In this document: piece after piece, positions 28,844-38,174 of the stretch
Layout of the letters: each line of letters begins with the position of its first letter
Position numbering within the stretch: position 1 is the first letter of the stretch
Source of the DNA: CAVXHV01 sp963761445
GTDB taxonomy: Bacteria > Planctomycetota > Planctomycetia > Isosphaerales > Isosphaeraceae
Length of the DNA: 64,000 nt
Assembly (NCBI GenBank): GCA_963761445.1
Contig: CAVXHV010000009.1
Location: 372,001 to 436,000, forward strand
Direction of reading: 5' to 3'
Program-made: the position numbers and the translations under genes
The notes under the pieces: generated by a model
Seen by the model: the letters and a program-made list of their open reading frames with translations, nothing else
What the model was told of the DNA's origin: nothing
Database searches by the model: none

Positions 28844-31249
28844 TTATGGACTATCGCCGCCTTCGGCTTTCTTCTGTTGCATGAGATAAACCATCGTCTT
28901 CCCCAAGAACTTGTTCATGATGCCAGGCGTCAGCTCGTTGGCCTTGGCCCGCCACTTTGCGGCCGCGTCGAGGTCGCCGGTCTCGAGGTAAGCGGACGCC
29001 AGGATGCCAAGGGTCTCCGCGTCTTTCCAGCCCGCAAGCTCGCAGGCCCTACTCGCCAGTGCAACCGCCTTTTTGCCGTCGCGATACTTCGTGTCGGGAC
29101 AGAGCACAGCGATCCAGGCCCGATGGGCCAGAGCCGGCGCAAGCTTGGGATCAAGCTCGAGCGCGTGGTCAAAGTCGGCGATCGCCGTGTCGTACTGCTT
29201 CTTGTGAAACCAGGCGTCGCCGCGGCAACAGTACGCCTGAGCCTGCCGAGAATCGAGGCGGATGGCCTCGTTCAGGTCAACGATGGCCTTGTCGTGATGC
29301 TGTTTGTTCTCCCAGGCCATGCCGCGGTAGAAATACGTGTCGGCGTCTCGAGCGCCCAGCTCGATGGCCCGGTCGCAATCGTGCAGCGCCTTCTCCTGAG
29401 CGTGCTTGCTCAGCCACGCACAAGCACGCACTGTGTAGGCCTTGGCGAGTTTCGGGTCGAGCCGAAGCGCATTGTTGTAGTCGGCGATCGCCTGATCGAT
29501 TTTGGCATCGTGTTGCCACACCGCACCGCGATTGCAATAGACTTTTGCAAGCGCCGAGGAGGCTTCGGTATCTTTGGGATTGAGCCGGACGGCGCTGCTC
29601 AAATCTGCGATGGCGTTGTCATATTGTTCCTTGGTTGCCCAGACGAAGCCGCGAGCGCGATACGCCTCCTCGAGCTTGGGATCGAGCCCGATGGCTGCCG
29701 AAAAGTCGGCGATCGCCTTGTCGTATTCCTTCTTTTGGCACCAGGCGTCCCCGCGCCGCCCGTACGCCTCGACTGAGCGCGGGTCGAGCCGAACGGCCTC
29801 TGAGTAATCGGCGAGCGCCCGGTCATGGTCGCGTTTGCCTTGCCAGGCCCAACCACGGTACATGAAAATCTCGGCGCCTCGGGATCCCCGTCGGATCGCT
29901 TCGTCGCAGTCGGCGATCGCCTTGTCGAATTCGCGCTTGGAATTCCAGATGAACGCGCGTGCGGGATACACGCTCGAGCACGCGGGTTCCAGTCGAATCG
30001 CTTGATTCAAGTCGGCCAGAGCCTTGTCGAATTCGCGCATGGCCATCCAGGCTAACCCTCGGCAGTGGTAGACTTCTCCAATTTGTGGGTCGTGACGGAT
30101 GACCTGGTCGCAGTCCGCAATGGCGTTCTTGAACTGGTTCTTGCGCAGCCACACCCGGCTTCGGTAGATGTAGGCGCCGACGCTTTCGGAATCGAGTCGA
30201 ATGGCCTCGTTGAGATCCGCCAGCGCACGGCCGGCATCGCGTTTCTCGAACCAAACCAATCCGCGATTCTCGTACGCCAGGCTTGATTGTGGATCTTGCC
30301 GGATGGCCTCATTCAGATCGACCAATGCGCCGTCGTAATCTCCCTTGCCGATGCGGGCCCGACCACGGTTACTGTAGGCCACGGCACGTTGAGGTTCCAA
30401 ACGAATCGCCTCATTGCAGTCGGCGATGGCCTTGTCGTACTCCATCTTGGCGATAAACGTCGCACCGCGGTTCGAATAGGCCATTGCATAGCCGGGACTG
30501 AGCCGAATCGCCGTACTGAGGTCGGCAAGGGCCTTGTCGTACTGCTTGATGTATCCAAGTGCAAGTCCGCGGCAGCAATGCGCGCCGGGGTTGAGCGGAT
30601 CATTCCGAACCGCTTCGGAAAAGTCCTCGAATGCCTTCGCGTAGTCCCGCTTGACCACCCAAACACAGCCGCGTGTCGTGAAAACCTCGGCAAACCGGGG
30701 ATCGAGTCGCAAAGCCTCATTGCAATCGGCGATGGCCTTGTCGCCCTCACGCTTTTCGAGCCAGACGGTCGCACGAATGTTGTATGCAACCGCGTTTAAG
30801 GGCTGGACGCGGATTGCCTCGGCTGCATCGGCCAAGGCGCGGTCGAGGTCTTGCTTTTCTCGCCAGACCCTCGCGCGCATCACATACGCGAACGCATCTT
30901 TTGGATGCTCACGGATCTGTTTCGAGAAGTAATTGATGGCCTTATCGATCGGAACGGTCTGGTCAACCTTGGCCCAGCCGGCAATGCCGCTCGTGTCCCC
31001 TTCCACCCAGACTCGAGGACCGTCGACCTTCTTGACCTGCCAGACGTCGATTGCCACCGCGCGATCAGTCTGTTCGTTGTGGGACCGAATCGCGAAATCG
31101 CGTTGCTTTTGAACGACGCGCCGGCCGATCCATTCCTTGCCCGCCGTCCGCTGGGCCACCGATTCGGGCACAAGCATCGCGACCGCAATGGCCACCGCGG
31201 CGATTCGCGCCACACGCTTCCCCACCGCGCTTGTCGCTTGTCGGTGCAT
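28844..31249 (-). CDS. Exported tetratricopeptide-repeat protein
   Basis: An intact 801-residue protein. A signal peptide (RIAAVAIAVAMLVPESVAQ) precedes a short SH3-like or beta region (residues 35-95: WIGRRVVQKQRDFAIRS, AIDVWQVKKVDGPRVWVEGD). Then come about 17 TPR units of 34 residues with the consensus AYxxRGxxxxxKxxYDKAIADxxEAIRLDP. The regular A/G/Y positions are well kept, so the superhelix should fold. Such proteins act as periplasmic scaffolds for protein complexes; the partner cannot be inferred. The DNA is a 102-bp-period repeat, so copy-number variation between strains is likely. Confidence 0.9.
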   Translation of the reverse strand: MHRQATSAVGKRVARIAAVAIAVAMLVPESVAQRTAGKEWIGRRVVQKQRDFAIRSHNEQTDRAVAIDVWQVKKVDGPRVWVEGDTSGIAGWAKVDQTVPIDKAINYFSKQIREHPKDAFAYVMRARVWREKQDLDRALADAAEAIRVQPLNAVAYNIRATVWLEKREGDKAIADCNEALRLDPRFAEVFTTRGCVWVVKRDYAKAFEDFSEAVRNDPLNPGAHCCRGLALGYIKQYDKALADLSTAIRLSPGYAMAYSNRGATFIAKMEYDKAIADCNEAIRLEPQRAVAYSNRGRARIGKGDYDGALVDLNEAIRQDPQSSLAYENRGLVWFEKRDAGRALADLNEAIRLDSESVGAYIYRSRVWLRKNQFKNAIADCDQVIRHDPQIGEVYHCRGLAWMAMREFDKALADLNQAIRLEPACSSVYPARAFIWNSKREFDKAIADCDEAIRRGSRGAEIFMYRGWAWQGKRDHDRALADYSEAVRLDPRSVEAYGRRGDAWCQKKEYDKAIADFSAAIGLDPKLEEAYRARGFVWATKEQYDNAIADLSSAVRLNPKDTEASSALAKVYCNRGAVWQHDAKIDQAIADYNNALRLDPKLAKAYTVRACAWLSKHAQEKALHDCDRAIELGARDADTYFYRGMAWENKQHHDKAIVDLNEAIRLDSRQAQAYCCRGDAWFHKKQYDTAIADFDHALELDPKLAPALAHRAWIAVLCPDTKYRDGKKAVALASRACELAGWKDAETLGILASAYLETGDLDAAAKWRAKANELTPGIMNKFLGKTMVYLMQQKKAEGGDSP

Positions 31250-31280
31250 GGGTCAATACTCCAGGCCCGCGTTCGCTGGA

Positions 31281-31373
31281 TGGCACCGCCCTGGCCAGTG
31301 CTCCGTCGCAGCCGGCACACTCCGTGTGCCGCCCGCGCAAGCTCTGGCCCGGTGGCACTGCCTTGGCCAGTGC
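31281..31373. repeat. Palindromic repeat cluster in the TPR-rtcA spacer
   Basis: Two copies of one family, tggcaccgccctggccagtg (31281-31301) and tggcactgccttggccagtg (31353-31373), flank one copy of the GGCACAC family, ccggcacactccgtgtgcc (31312-31330). The rest of 31250-31512 shows no gene. Confidence 0.65.
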
Positions 31374-31512
31374 GGAATTGACGGCTGACACAACCGGTTT
31401 GGTCGTCGCGGAATCGCGAGCGGAGATGAGGCGATGGATCGAACGATTGGTCTCGGGTGGCGAGAATAATCCCAACGGCCGAACCTGGCAAGACGAGTGC
31501 TTCCACGTCGAA

Positions 31513-32577
31513 TCACTCGATCACAACCCGCGCCGCCCGGCCCTCGACATCCGCTGCCTCGACCGCAATCTGCCGCTCCAGAAACGCCCCGATGGTCTCG
31601 ACATTCGTCCGCAAGTGCTCCGTCACATGCGACACGCTGAATTCGCTGCGGCCCGGAGCAAACGCCAGCGGTAGCAAGATCTGATCGGCAGAGTGCAGAT
31701 CGACCGCGGCATCCGCGACCGACTCGAATGCCAGAAGCTGATCGACCGCCTCGTCCGCGACCGCCTCGGAAGGCCTCCCGCGCTCGCCCAGACCCACGAA
31801 CGTCGCCGGCACCACACCCTCGTGCTCCGCGATCAGCGAAATCGCAGCCCCCTGCCCCGGCCCGGGCCATCGAGCCAGCTCGATCGAACACGACAAGCCT
31901 TCCGCACCAAGCCGGTCGATCGCGCGCTTCCTCATTCGTTCCGCGATACTGTCCGAGAGGTTCGAGACCCCGGCCACTCCGTGCAATTTGAGCAGCGGAC
32001 CACGAGTGACCTGCATATAGCTTACGGGGACACCTGGCGCAACCACGGCCTTGAGCTTGCCCCCGCCTTTTGGATAAAAACCCGCCGCGGGCATCGCCAG
32101 GTCCAGCGCCATCCCGAACACCCGCAAGTAACCGCGCCACGTCGTCTCCAGGAACGAGAACGCCGGTGCCATCGGGTTGAACGTGCCGCCGGTCAGCACC
32201 AGCGTAACGGGATATTCTGCTCGCATCGCCAGCGGCAGTTGCAGCGTTTGCAGCACCAATCCCGTCGAGCCCGCCGTGCCGATGTCGATGTCGATGCTCA
32301 GGGCGCCGGGAACATCCTCGCCTGGCGCAAATGAAAGCTCGCGAGCCCCAACGCTCGCGCCGATGACTTCGCCTTGCCCCACCAGCGCGGCGGCCTCGAC
32401 GGCCTTCAAATGCTGCGGGCGCAACCCGGGCTTGGACCGATTCGCCCTGATCTTCTTCATGCGAAAGGGACGGCCGGTCAAGAGCGAAAGGGTCAAGGCG
32501 GTGCGCAGGATCTGGCCCCCGCCCTCGCCGCGCGACCCGTCCAGCTCGATCACACGATCACCTCGCGACGATGACAT
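31513..32577 (-). CDS. rtcA: RNA 3'-terminal phosphate cyclase
   Basis: Converts RNA 3'-phosphate ends to 2',3'-cyclic phosphates using ATP through a covalent enzyme-AMP; part of RNA repair. ATG 32577 begins directly before the family start IELDGSRGEGGGQILRTAL. Other family motifs: KPGLRPQHLKAVEAA, GTAGSTGLVLQTL, GFYPKGGGKL and the active-site histidine in DLHSADQILLPLAF (about residue 295). At 354 residues the length is normal and the gene is intact. There is no RtcB or RtcR neighbour here. Confidence 0.95.
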   Translation of the reverse strand: MSSSRGDRVIELDGSRGEGGGQILRTALTLSLLTGRPFRMKKIRANRSKPGLRPQHLKAVEAAALVGQGEVIGASVGARELSFAPGEDVPGALSIDIDIGTAGSTGLVLQTLQLPLAMRAEYPVTLVLTGGTFNPMAPAFSFLETTWRGYLRVFGMALDLAMPAAGFYPKGGGKLKAVVAPGVPVSYMQVTRGPLLKLHGVAGVSNLSDSIAERMRKRAIDRLGAEGLSCSIELARWPGPGQGAAISLIAEHEGVVPATFVGLGERGRPSEAVADEAVDQLLAFESVADAAVDLHSADQILLPLAFAPGRSEFSVSHVTEHLRTNVETIGAFLERQIAVEAADVEGRAARVVIE

Positions 32578-32685
32578 CACTCCCCCTGCAGCGCACGTCT
32601 CGAAGCACCACAACGCCGGCTGAGCATTATAGAGCACGCCCTCGGCGCGGGAGGAGAGAAGTAACCGCGACGGCGGCCGGCGGTC

Positions 32686-33801
32686 TCATGGCATCGGCTT
32701 CGCGCTCGGCTGATCCGGCGGGGCGGTCGTCGTCGTTGGAGGTGCGGCCGGCGGCAGCGGCGCGGCTGACTTCGTCGCGGGGCCCGACGGCTTCGCCGCA
32801 GGGCCCGGCAGTATCGTGTCGACTCCGGGAAGCTCCGGCGTGATCGGGTCCGGTATCCCCGGCGCCTCTGGTGCGCGTGGCGGCCCGACCTTGCGCTGGA
32901 ACAGGCTCGGGCGATCGTTCGAATTGGGGCGGCGGTCGTCCCCTCCCAGCCCTTGCAAGTTACGCGAAGCCCAGATCAGGATCAGCTTCTCCAGCCGCTG
33001 GTCGCTGTGCGCCACGGGCTCCGTGAAGAAGAATGTTCCCAGGCCGCGCTTCTGCTCCGGCCGGCAGCCGATCACGGCAACCTGGCCGGGTGCCAGCGCG
33101 AAGCTCGTCGTCAGCTCGCGAATCGTATCTTCTTGTTGACCATTGTTGATCTGGAATTCCTGTGGACCGATCGCCGCCGCGTTGGGCACGGTCTGGAACG
33201 TGCGCTGGATCGGGCCAAAGTGGAGCTCTGGAGCCAGCCGCAAGGAGATATTGTTCGCTCCCTCGTGCGTGGCTGTCGCACGGAAGTACCCGCTCACGTC
33301 CTTGTAGTCGTAGCCGAAGGCCCGGTTGTCGCGGTTGACGAGCAAGCTGGCCTGTTCCACGGGATCGCTGATCTTGATCAGGGTGGCCTTACCGCTCTCG
33401 ATGAAGATGCTGGTCGGGCTCACCTTCTGCGCAGAGGTCGTGTCGTTCATGATCGCCTCGAGCTCGAGTGGCAGCTCGCCGATGATTCTGCCTAAGCGCA
33501 GGCCATTGGCCTCCCAGGCGCGGCGCTCCTTGGGTGGAATGATCTGTTCGTCGGCCGCCTTCCACACAGCCTCGTTGATCGCCGGGTCGCCGAAGTTGCG
33601 GCTGATGATCGCCACTTTGAGCAGGCAGCGCTTCGGCTCGATGAGCTGGCCGCTGTGCCCGCCGATGCGCGCAAAAACATTCCTGGGCTGAATGCCGTCC
33701 TTGTCGAGCGAGCAGCCCACGACGAAGACCAGGCCGGCCGACGCGAACGAGAACGCTACTGTCCTGACCAGTCGAGCCCAAGCCCGCTTTTTCGCGTCCA
33801 T
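32686..33801 (-). CDS. Predicted lipoprotein with proline-rich C-terminus
   Basis: A 371-residue exported protein. The N-terminal signal ends in a lipobox (AGLVFVVGC, Cys about 30), so lipid anchoring is expected. The globular part (residues 50-290) contains LLKVAIISRNFGDPAINEAV, PPKERRAWEANGLRLGRIIG and FALAPGQVAVIGCRPEQKRG; it ends in a Pro/Ala/Thr-rich tail. Proteins with this layout occur across planctomycetes without assigned function. Start is ATG 33801; the gene stands alone, with palindromic repeats upstream. Confidence 0.75.
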   Translation of the reverse strand: MDAKKRAWARLVRTVAFSFASAGLVFVVGCSLDKDGIQPRNVFARIGGHSGQLIEPKRCLLKVAIISRNFGDPAINEAVWKAADEQIIPPKERRAWEANGLRLGRIIGELPLELEAIMNDTTSAQKVSPTSIFIESGKATLIKISDPVEQASLLVNRDNRAFGYDYKDVSGYFRATATHEGANNISLRLAPELHFGPIQRTFQTVPNAAAIGPQEFQINNGQQEDTIRELTTSFALAPGQVAVIGCRPEQKRGLGTFFFTEPVAHSDQRLEKLILIWASRNLQGLGGDDRRPNSNDRPSLFQRKVGPPRAPEAPGIPDPITPELPGVDTILPGPAAKPSGPATKSAAPLPPAAPPTTTTAPPDQPSAKPMP

Positions 33802-33867
33802 GGGGTGGAATCCTTTCCGCGATACCCCGGCGCAACTCGTCGAACGACGTGGGCCGTCTTCCTCGTA

Positions 33868-33952
33868 GTAGGCACACTTCGGGTGCCGCCTTCATCGTGG
33901 TAGGCACACTCCGTGTGCCAACCACCAATCACGGCACCCGAAGTGTGCCTAC
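33868..33952. repeat. Three palindromes of the GTAGGCACAC...GTGCC family
   Basis: Copies at 33868-33887 (gtaggcacacttcgggtgcc), 33900-33919 (gtaggcacactccgtgtgcc) and 33933-33952 (ggcacccgaagtgtgcctac). The third is the exact reverse complement of the first, so the outer pair forms a perfect 20-bp inverted repeat around the second. The region 33802-34132 holds no recognised gene. Confidence 0.8.
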
Positions 33953-34132
33953 TACATCGGAACACAAGCCGCTCAAGCCGCTTTTTGTTTCAATGGGCTG
34001 GACTGGGCCGCAACCATCCTTGGCCGGCCCCCCATTGCGCTCGAAAGGGAATCGGGGCGGAGTTTAGATCGATATCGGAAACGCGTCAATGCCAAGCACG
34101 TCGCTGTGAGTCGATTTGTCCAGGGTCTGCCA

Positions 34133-36241
34133 TCATGGGCTCGCCCAGGCGGAGGACAGCTCATACGCCTCGAGGGTGTCAAACGTGATCGGTGATTCCG
34201 CCACATCGACCTCCACGCGAGTATTCTCAGATCCGAAGTTGTGTGGCAGGGGAACGTAGATCAACCCGCCGTCGGCAAATACTTCAAGACTGGTCCGATC
34301 AGCGTAGATGACGAGCCGCTGCTTCTCTCGAGTGTGCGGCAACGGCACCGCTAGATCACCCACGCGCATTTCGCGCTTGCCCGCGTCGTGGACGATTTGT
34401 ACGCCCCGGACATTCAGCTTGAGCACGCTTTTCGTATCGGTATCGAACGTGGCGCGCAGTTCGACCAGCTCGCCCTTGGCCCCAGTTCGCGAAGGGTCGC
34501 CGGGCTGAATCGTGCCGGTTTTGCTCATCACCTGGCGCACTCGCAGAGCCTTCAGTTCTTCGACCGGCGACCAGGTGAGCCTCGGACCATTCGGCGTGCT
34601 TCGCAGACCAAGCGCCAGGGGCAGCGACATGGCCTGGTTGAACGGCATGCCGGGCGTCGCGGTCTGGAGCCAGCCGAGCTGCACCACCCGGCCGCGCGGT
34701 TCATGGCTGAACGTTTGCGCCGCGTAGAAGCCGCGGCCGCGCTGCCCGGGCAAGAGCCGCGTCTCGGGGCGAAACGTCGCTCCATCGAAATCGCCGATCA
34801 TGTACTCGCTGCTCGCAGCCGTCAGCACCCATTTGCATCGGCCCGCGTCTCCGTCGACCGGTAGCTCAAAGAGGTCAGGGCACTCGAAGAAGCCCTCGAT
34901 TTGGCTGGCGAACGTCCAGGTTTTCAAGTCTGGGGACGTGTAGAACGCGATCCACCGCTTCTCTTCGTGCTCGTCGTAAACTGCCATCACCCAGCGCTTC
35001 GTTGCCTTGTGCCAGAGCAAGCGCGGATCGCGACCCCGATGCTTGAAGACCGGGTTGCTCTCGAATTCGGTCCACGTCATCCCCCGGTCGTTTGAATACA
35101 CGATGCATTCGCCTCGTGCGGTGCTCGTGTACGCCGCGACGAGCAGCGCGTCCTTACCTCGTCGCCAGCCAGACGAGTTGCGCTCGTCCACGACCGCGCT
35201 TCCCGAAAATGCCCAGTCGCCGAACGCTCGTGGATAGATCGCGATCGACTGCTCCCGCCAGTGCACCAGGTCCGCGCTCACCGCGTGGCCCCAGTGCATG
35301 TTGCCCCAGTTCCATCCGTACGGATTGTGCTGGAAGAAGAGATGGTATTCGCCATCGGCGAAAACCAATCCGTTGGGATCGTTGTTCCAGCCGCGCCGAG
35401 GCGAGAAATGGAATCGGGCACGCAACGGCTCGCGGTAGACCGAATCGCTCGACCAGATCTCGTCAGCCTGGATGACATTCTGTAGCGCCCGTGATCCCTC
35501 AGGGACCCGATCGACGTGCAATATGCCCGTCTTGCCCCGCCACGGGCTGACGTCGAGATGGGCCCACCAGCCAGGGTCGTCGGATAGTTCGATCTCGAAT
35601 TCACGCACGGTGTCGCCGCCGACCCGAAGAGCAACCCGGCTTTTCCTCGCCCCCGTCTTCACGGGAAGCTGAAGGTAGCGGCGCTCGAGCGTCAATGCGC
35701 GCGTCACGTCCCGCAAACTGCCCGGCGGCTTGCTGTCAGTCTGAACAATCTGGTCGACATTGATGTGCCCCCATCCTCCGGTCGCGCGGTCAACGATTTG
35801 AATCCGGGCGGTCTTCCCGACGAACGCGCTCACGTCCCAGCCCGCGGGCTCGAGCCGCTCGCTGCCGCCCGAGTCCGAATTCGGCCCGGTTGCCGTGCGC
35901 ACGGTCTGACCGTCGATCTCCAGATTCATGCAGGTCGCGCCCGAGAAGCCGCCGCCACCGATCAAAAAGCGGATCGACCTGCGATTGATCAGAAACGGGG
36001 GTGACGTGAGCGTACCGGTCGCATCGTCGCCGCCCTTGAACGAGTTGACCAGTCCGCGGCCCTCGAATCCCTCGACAGCCATCTGACCCGCCAGCGTCCC
36101 CCGCGCTGGGCCACGGCCGAACGCGGTCCCTTCGGTGAGCCATTTGCCGTAGCTGTCGCCCTCGAAGTCGGCGAGTGTGATGTCGTTGGATTGCGCGGGC
36201 TGCGCCGAGGCAGGAACCGATGGCCAGAAGAGCGCAAGCAC
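34133..36241 (-). CDS. Glycoside hydrolase family 32 (levanase/invertase type), secreted
   Basis: Hydrolyses beta-fructofuranosides such as levan, inulin or sucrose. The five-bladed propeller carries the GH32 residues: nucleophile Asp in GWNNDPNG (about 289), transition-state RDP in RGRDPRLL (about 404) and acid/base Glu in FFECPDLF (about 454); a C-terminal beta-sandwich follows (SLEVFADGGLIYVPL). About 230 residues before the catalytic domain form a jelly-roll carbohydrate-binding-like module (GGWGHINVDQIV). The ATG at 36241 gives a poor signal peptide; a TTG at 36266 in another frame reads IIARACALLAIGSCLGAA, a good one, implying a one-base shift near 36195. It follows the MoaD gene by about 80 bases on the same strand. 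Confidence 0.9.
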   Translation of the reverse strand: MLALFWPSVPASAQPAQSNDITLADFEGDSYGKWLTEGTAFGRGPARGTLAGQMAVEGFEGRGLVNSFKGGDDATGTLTSPPFLINRRSIRFLIGGGGFSGATCMNLEIDGQTVRTATGPNSDSGGSERLEPAGWDVSAFVGKTARIQIVDRATGGWGHINVDQIVQTDSKPPGSLRDVTRALTLERRYLQLPVKTGARKSRVALRVGGDTVREFEIELSDDPGWWAHLDVSPWRGKTGILHVDRVPEGSRALQNVIQADEIWSSDSVYREPLRARFHFSPRRGWNNDPNGLVFADGEYHLFFQHNPYGWNWGNMHWGHAVSADLVHWREQSIAIYPRAFGDWAFSGSAVVDERNSSGWRRGKDALLVAAYTSTARGECIVYSNDRGMTWTEFESNPVFKHRGRDPRLLWHKATKRWVMAVYDEHEEKRWIAFYTSPDLKTWTFASQIEGFFECPDLFELPVDGDAGRCKWVLTAASSEYMIGDFDGATFRPETRLLPGQRGRGFYAAQTFSHEPRGRVVQLGWLQTATPGMPFNQAMSLPLALGLRSTPNGPRLTWSPVEELKALRVRQVMSKTGTIQPGDPSRTGAKGELVELRATFDTDTKSVLKLNVRGVQIVHDAGKREMRVGDLAVPLPHTREKQRLVIYADRTSLEVFADGGLIYVPLPHNFGSENTRVEVDVAESPITFDTLEAYELSSAWASP

Positions 36242-36321
36242 GTGCGATTATGTTCGTCGCGTACAATGGGAGGCCTTTCACAGTTGAGATTCCAGCTAAA
36301 CGGAATGGCTGGACCCCCGTT

Positions 36322-36618
36322 TTAGCCGCCCGCGATCGCCCCGACAACCAGATAGGGCTCTTCGCCCGATGCAATCTTATTTGGCAGCAGTGCATCCGGC
36401 GGCTCATGCGAGAGGTCCTCCCCGCACGCAAAGAACCGCAGGAACGGCCGGCGCTTGAGCGTCGTGTGGTCGCGAATTGTCCCGCACAGCATCGGATAGC
36501 GCGCCTCGAGCGCATCCAGGACTGACCGCTGAGTCACCGGCCCTTCGACGGCCAGTTGCACCTCACGCTCGACCCGGGCGATCGTTCGCAGATGGGCAGG
36601 CAGCTCGACTCGGATCAT
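36322..36618 (-). CDS. MoaD/ThiS-family ubiquitin-like protein
   Basis: 98 residues starting MIRVELPAHLRTIARVEREV and ending GAIAGG. The beta-grasp fold is suggested by PVTQRSVLDALEARYPML and the terminal Gly-Gly, which in MoaD and ThiS is adenylated and thiocarboxylated to donate sulfur. The ATG overlaps the stop of the preceding BNR-repeat gene (ATGA). No moaE, moeB or thiF is nearby, so this is not a standard molybdopterin locus. The same BNR-MoaD pairing occurs in many bacteria, its purpose unknown to me. Confidence 0.82.
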   Translation of the reverse strand: MIRVELPAHLRTIARVEREVQLAVEGPVTQRSVLDALEARYPMLCGTIRDHTTLKRRPFLRFFACGEDLSHEPPDALLPNKIASGEEPYLVVGAIAGG

Positions 36619-37730
36619 GGCAGCGTCTGCACCTCGACCGACAGCACGGCCGGTAGATCCCGGACGATGGGCGCCCAACTGTCGCCGGCGTCGGCCGAAG
36701 CATACACCTGCCCGCCGGTTGTCCCGAAGTAAACACCGCACGAGTCGAGCGAGTCGACAGCCATGGCATTGCGCAGCACGTTGACGTAGCAGTCCCGTTG
36801 CGGCAGCCCTTCCGTGAGCGGCTCCCACTCGTTGCCGCCCGTCTTGCTGCGAAAGACGCGCAGCTTCCCTTCGAGCGGGAAGTGCTCCGAGTCGCTCTTG
36901 ATCGGCACGACGTAGACGGTATCCGGCTCGTGTGCGTGTACGTCGATCGCAAACCCGAAATCGGTCGGCAAGTCGCCGCTGACCTCGTGCCACGAGTCGC
37001 CGGCATCGTCGCTGCGCATCACGTCCCAGTGCTTCTGCATGAAGAGCACGTTGGGCCGCGCCGCGTTGATCGCGATGCGGTGGACGCAGTGGCCAACCTC
37101 GGCGTTCGGGTCGGGAATGTACTGCGAATGCAAGCCGCGGTTGATCGGTCGCCAGGTCTTTCCAGCGTCGTCGGTTCGAAACGCACCCGCCGCCGAGATC
37201 GCGATGAAGATCCGCTCGGGATTCTTGGGATCGACAATGATCGTGTGCAGGCACATTCCGCCCGCGCCCGGCTGCCACCGCGGCCCCGACTCGTGGCCGC
37301 GCAGCCCGGGAAGCTCTTGCCAGGTGCGGCCGCCGTCGGCCGAGCGGAACAAGGCGGCGTCCTCCACGCCGGCGTAGACGACATCGGGATCGGTAAGCGA
37401 CGGCTCGAGATGCCAGACACGCTTGAACTCCCAGGGGTGCTGCGTGCCGTCATACCACTGGTGCGTGCCCGGCACGCCGTCGTACTTGAACTCGTTGCCG
37501 ACGGCTTCCCACGTCTTGCCGCCGTCATTCGAGCGCTGCATCACCTGCCCAAACCAACCGCTCGATTGCGATGCATACAGTCGATCCCGGTCGGCCTGCG
37601 AGCCTTTCACGTGGTAAATCTCCCACCCGGCGAAGTGCGGACCGCTGATCTCCCAGCTCTTGCGCCTGGCGTCGGATGTCATCACGAACGCGCCCTTGCG
37701 CGTGCCCACGAGCACTCGTACACCACTCAT
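36615..37730 (-). CDS. BNR/sialidase-like beta-propeller protein
   Basis: 371 residues, no signal peptide, so probably cytoplasmic. ATG 37730 is chosen for the AGGA just upstream and the family start MSGVRVLVGTRKGAFV. It has repeated Asp-box motifs: SNDGGKTWEAVG, SADGGRTWQELP, TDDAGKTWRPIN, SDDAGDSWHEV, SADAGDSWAP. These build a six- or seven-bladed propeller like that of sialidases and photosynthesis-stability factor, but sialidase arginines were not identified. The stop overlaps the MoaD start, so the two are translated together. Confidence 0.85.
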   Translation of the reverse strand: MSGVRVLVGTRKGAFVMTSDARRKSWEISGPHFAGWEIYHVKGSQADRDRLYASQSSGWFGQVMQRSNDGGKTWEAVGNEFKYDGVPGTHQWYDGTQHPWEFKRVWHLEPSLTDPDVVYAGVEDAALFRSADGGRTWQELPGLRGHESGPRWQPGAGGMCLHTIIVDPKNPERIFIAISAAGAFRTDDAGKTWRPINRGLHSQYIPDPNAEVGHCVHRIAINAARPNVLFMQKHWDVMRSDDAGDSWHEVSGDLPTDFGFAIDVHAHEPDTVYVVPIKSDSEHFPLEGKLRVFRSKTGGNEWEPLTEGLPQRDCYVNVLRNAMAVDSLDSCGVYFGTTGGQVYASADAGDSWAPIVRDLPAVLSVEVQTLP

Positions 37731-37814
37731 CTCTTCCTGCCTCCAGATCCAAGACTTGATTGTCACTGCACGCAAGGTTGCTCAATCGATCACCGCGGCG
37801 CCACGCCGCGGAGT

Positions 37815-38174
37815 CTAGTTCGTCGGCAGGCCCGGAATTTCCGTGACCGGCCGGACTTCCACAGAGCCAAACCGCGCCGCGGGAATCCGTGCGGCAACGG
37901 CCAGCGCCGCGTCAAGATCCTTGGCGTCGATCAAGAAATAGCCGCCGAGCTGCTCGCGCGTCTCGGCAAACGGCCCGTCGGTGACGACTCGATTGCCGTC
38001 GCGCACCCGAAGAGTCTTCGCCGTCCGGGTGGCCTCGAGCGGATTGGCGCTCAAGTATTGCCCCCTGGCGCTGAGCTCCTGAGCGAGCTGTGCCGACTCG
38101 ACGTAGCAGTGCTCGCGCTCGTTCTCGTCGATCGCATCAAGCTCGTCAAGATAAATCAGTAGCATGTACTTCAT
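37815..38174 (-). CDS. YCII-related DGPF-domain protein, ECF42 partner
   Basis: A 119-residue cytoplasmic protein beginning MKYMLLIYLDELDAID. It contains VTDGPFAETREQLGGYFLID, the DGPF(A/T)E(T/S)K signature, and ends ARFGSVEVRPVTEIPG. ATG 38174 overlaps the stop of the 68-residue gene upstream. DGPF proteins are typically encoded beside ECF42 sigma factors and are their main targets; here the sigma gene is divergent across a short spacer. Their biochemical activity is unclear. Confidence 0.9.
   Translation of the reverse strand: MKYMLLIYLDELDAIDENEREHCYVESAQLAQELSARGQYLSANPLEATRTAKTLRVRDGNRVVTDGPFAETREQLGGYFLIDAKDLDAALAVAARIPAARFGSVEVRPVTEIPGLPTN

Noticed and set aside
28900..30900. 102-bp periodic DNA
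   Set aside because: Explained by TPR units of the minus-strand gene, not by an array of mobile or CRISPR repeats.
36322..36618. Molybdopterin biosynthesis locus
   Set aside because: A MoaD-like protein alone without moaA, moaC, moaE or moeB neighbours.
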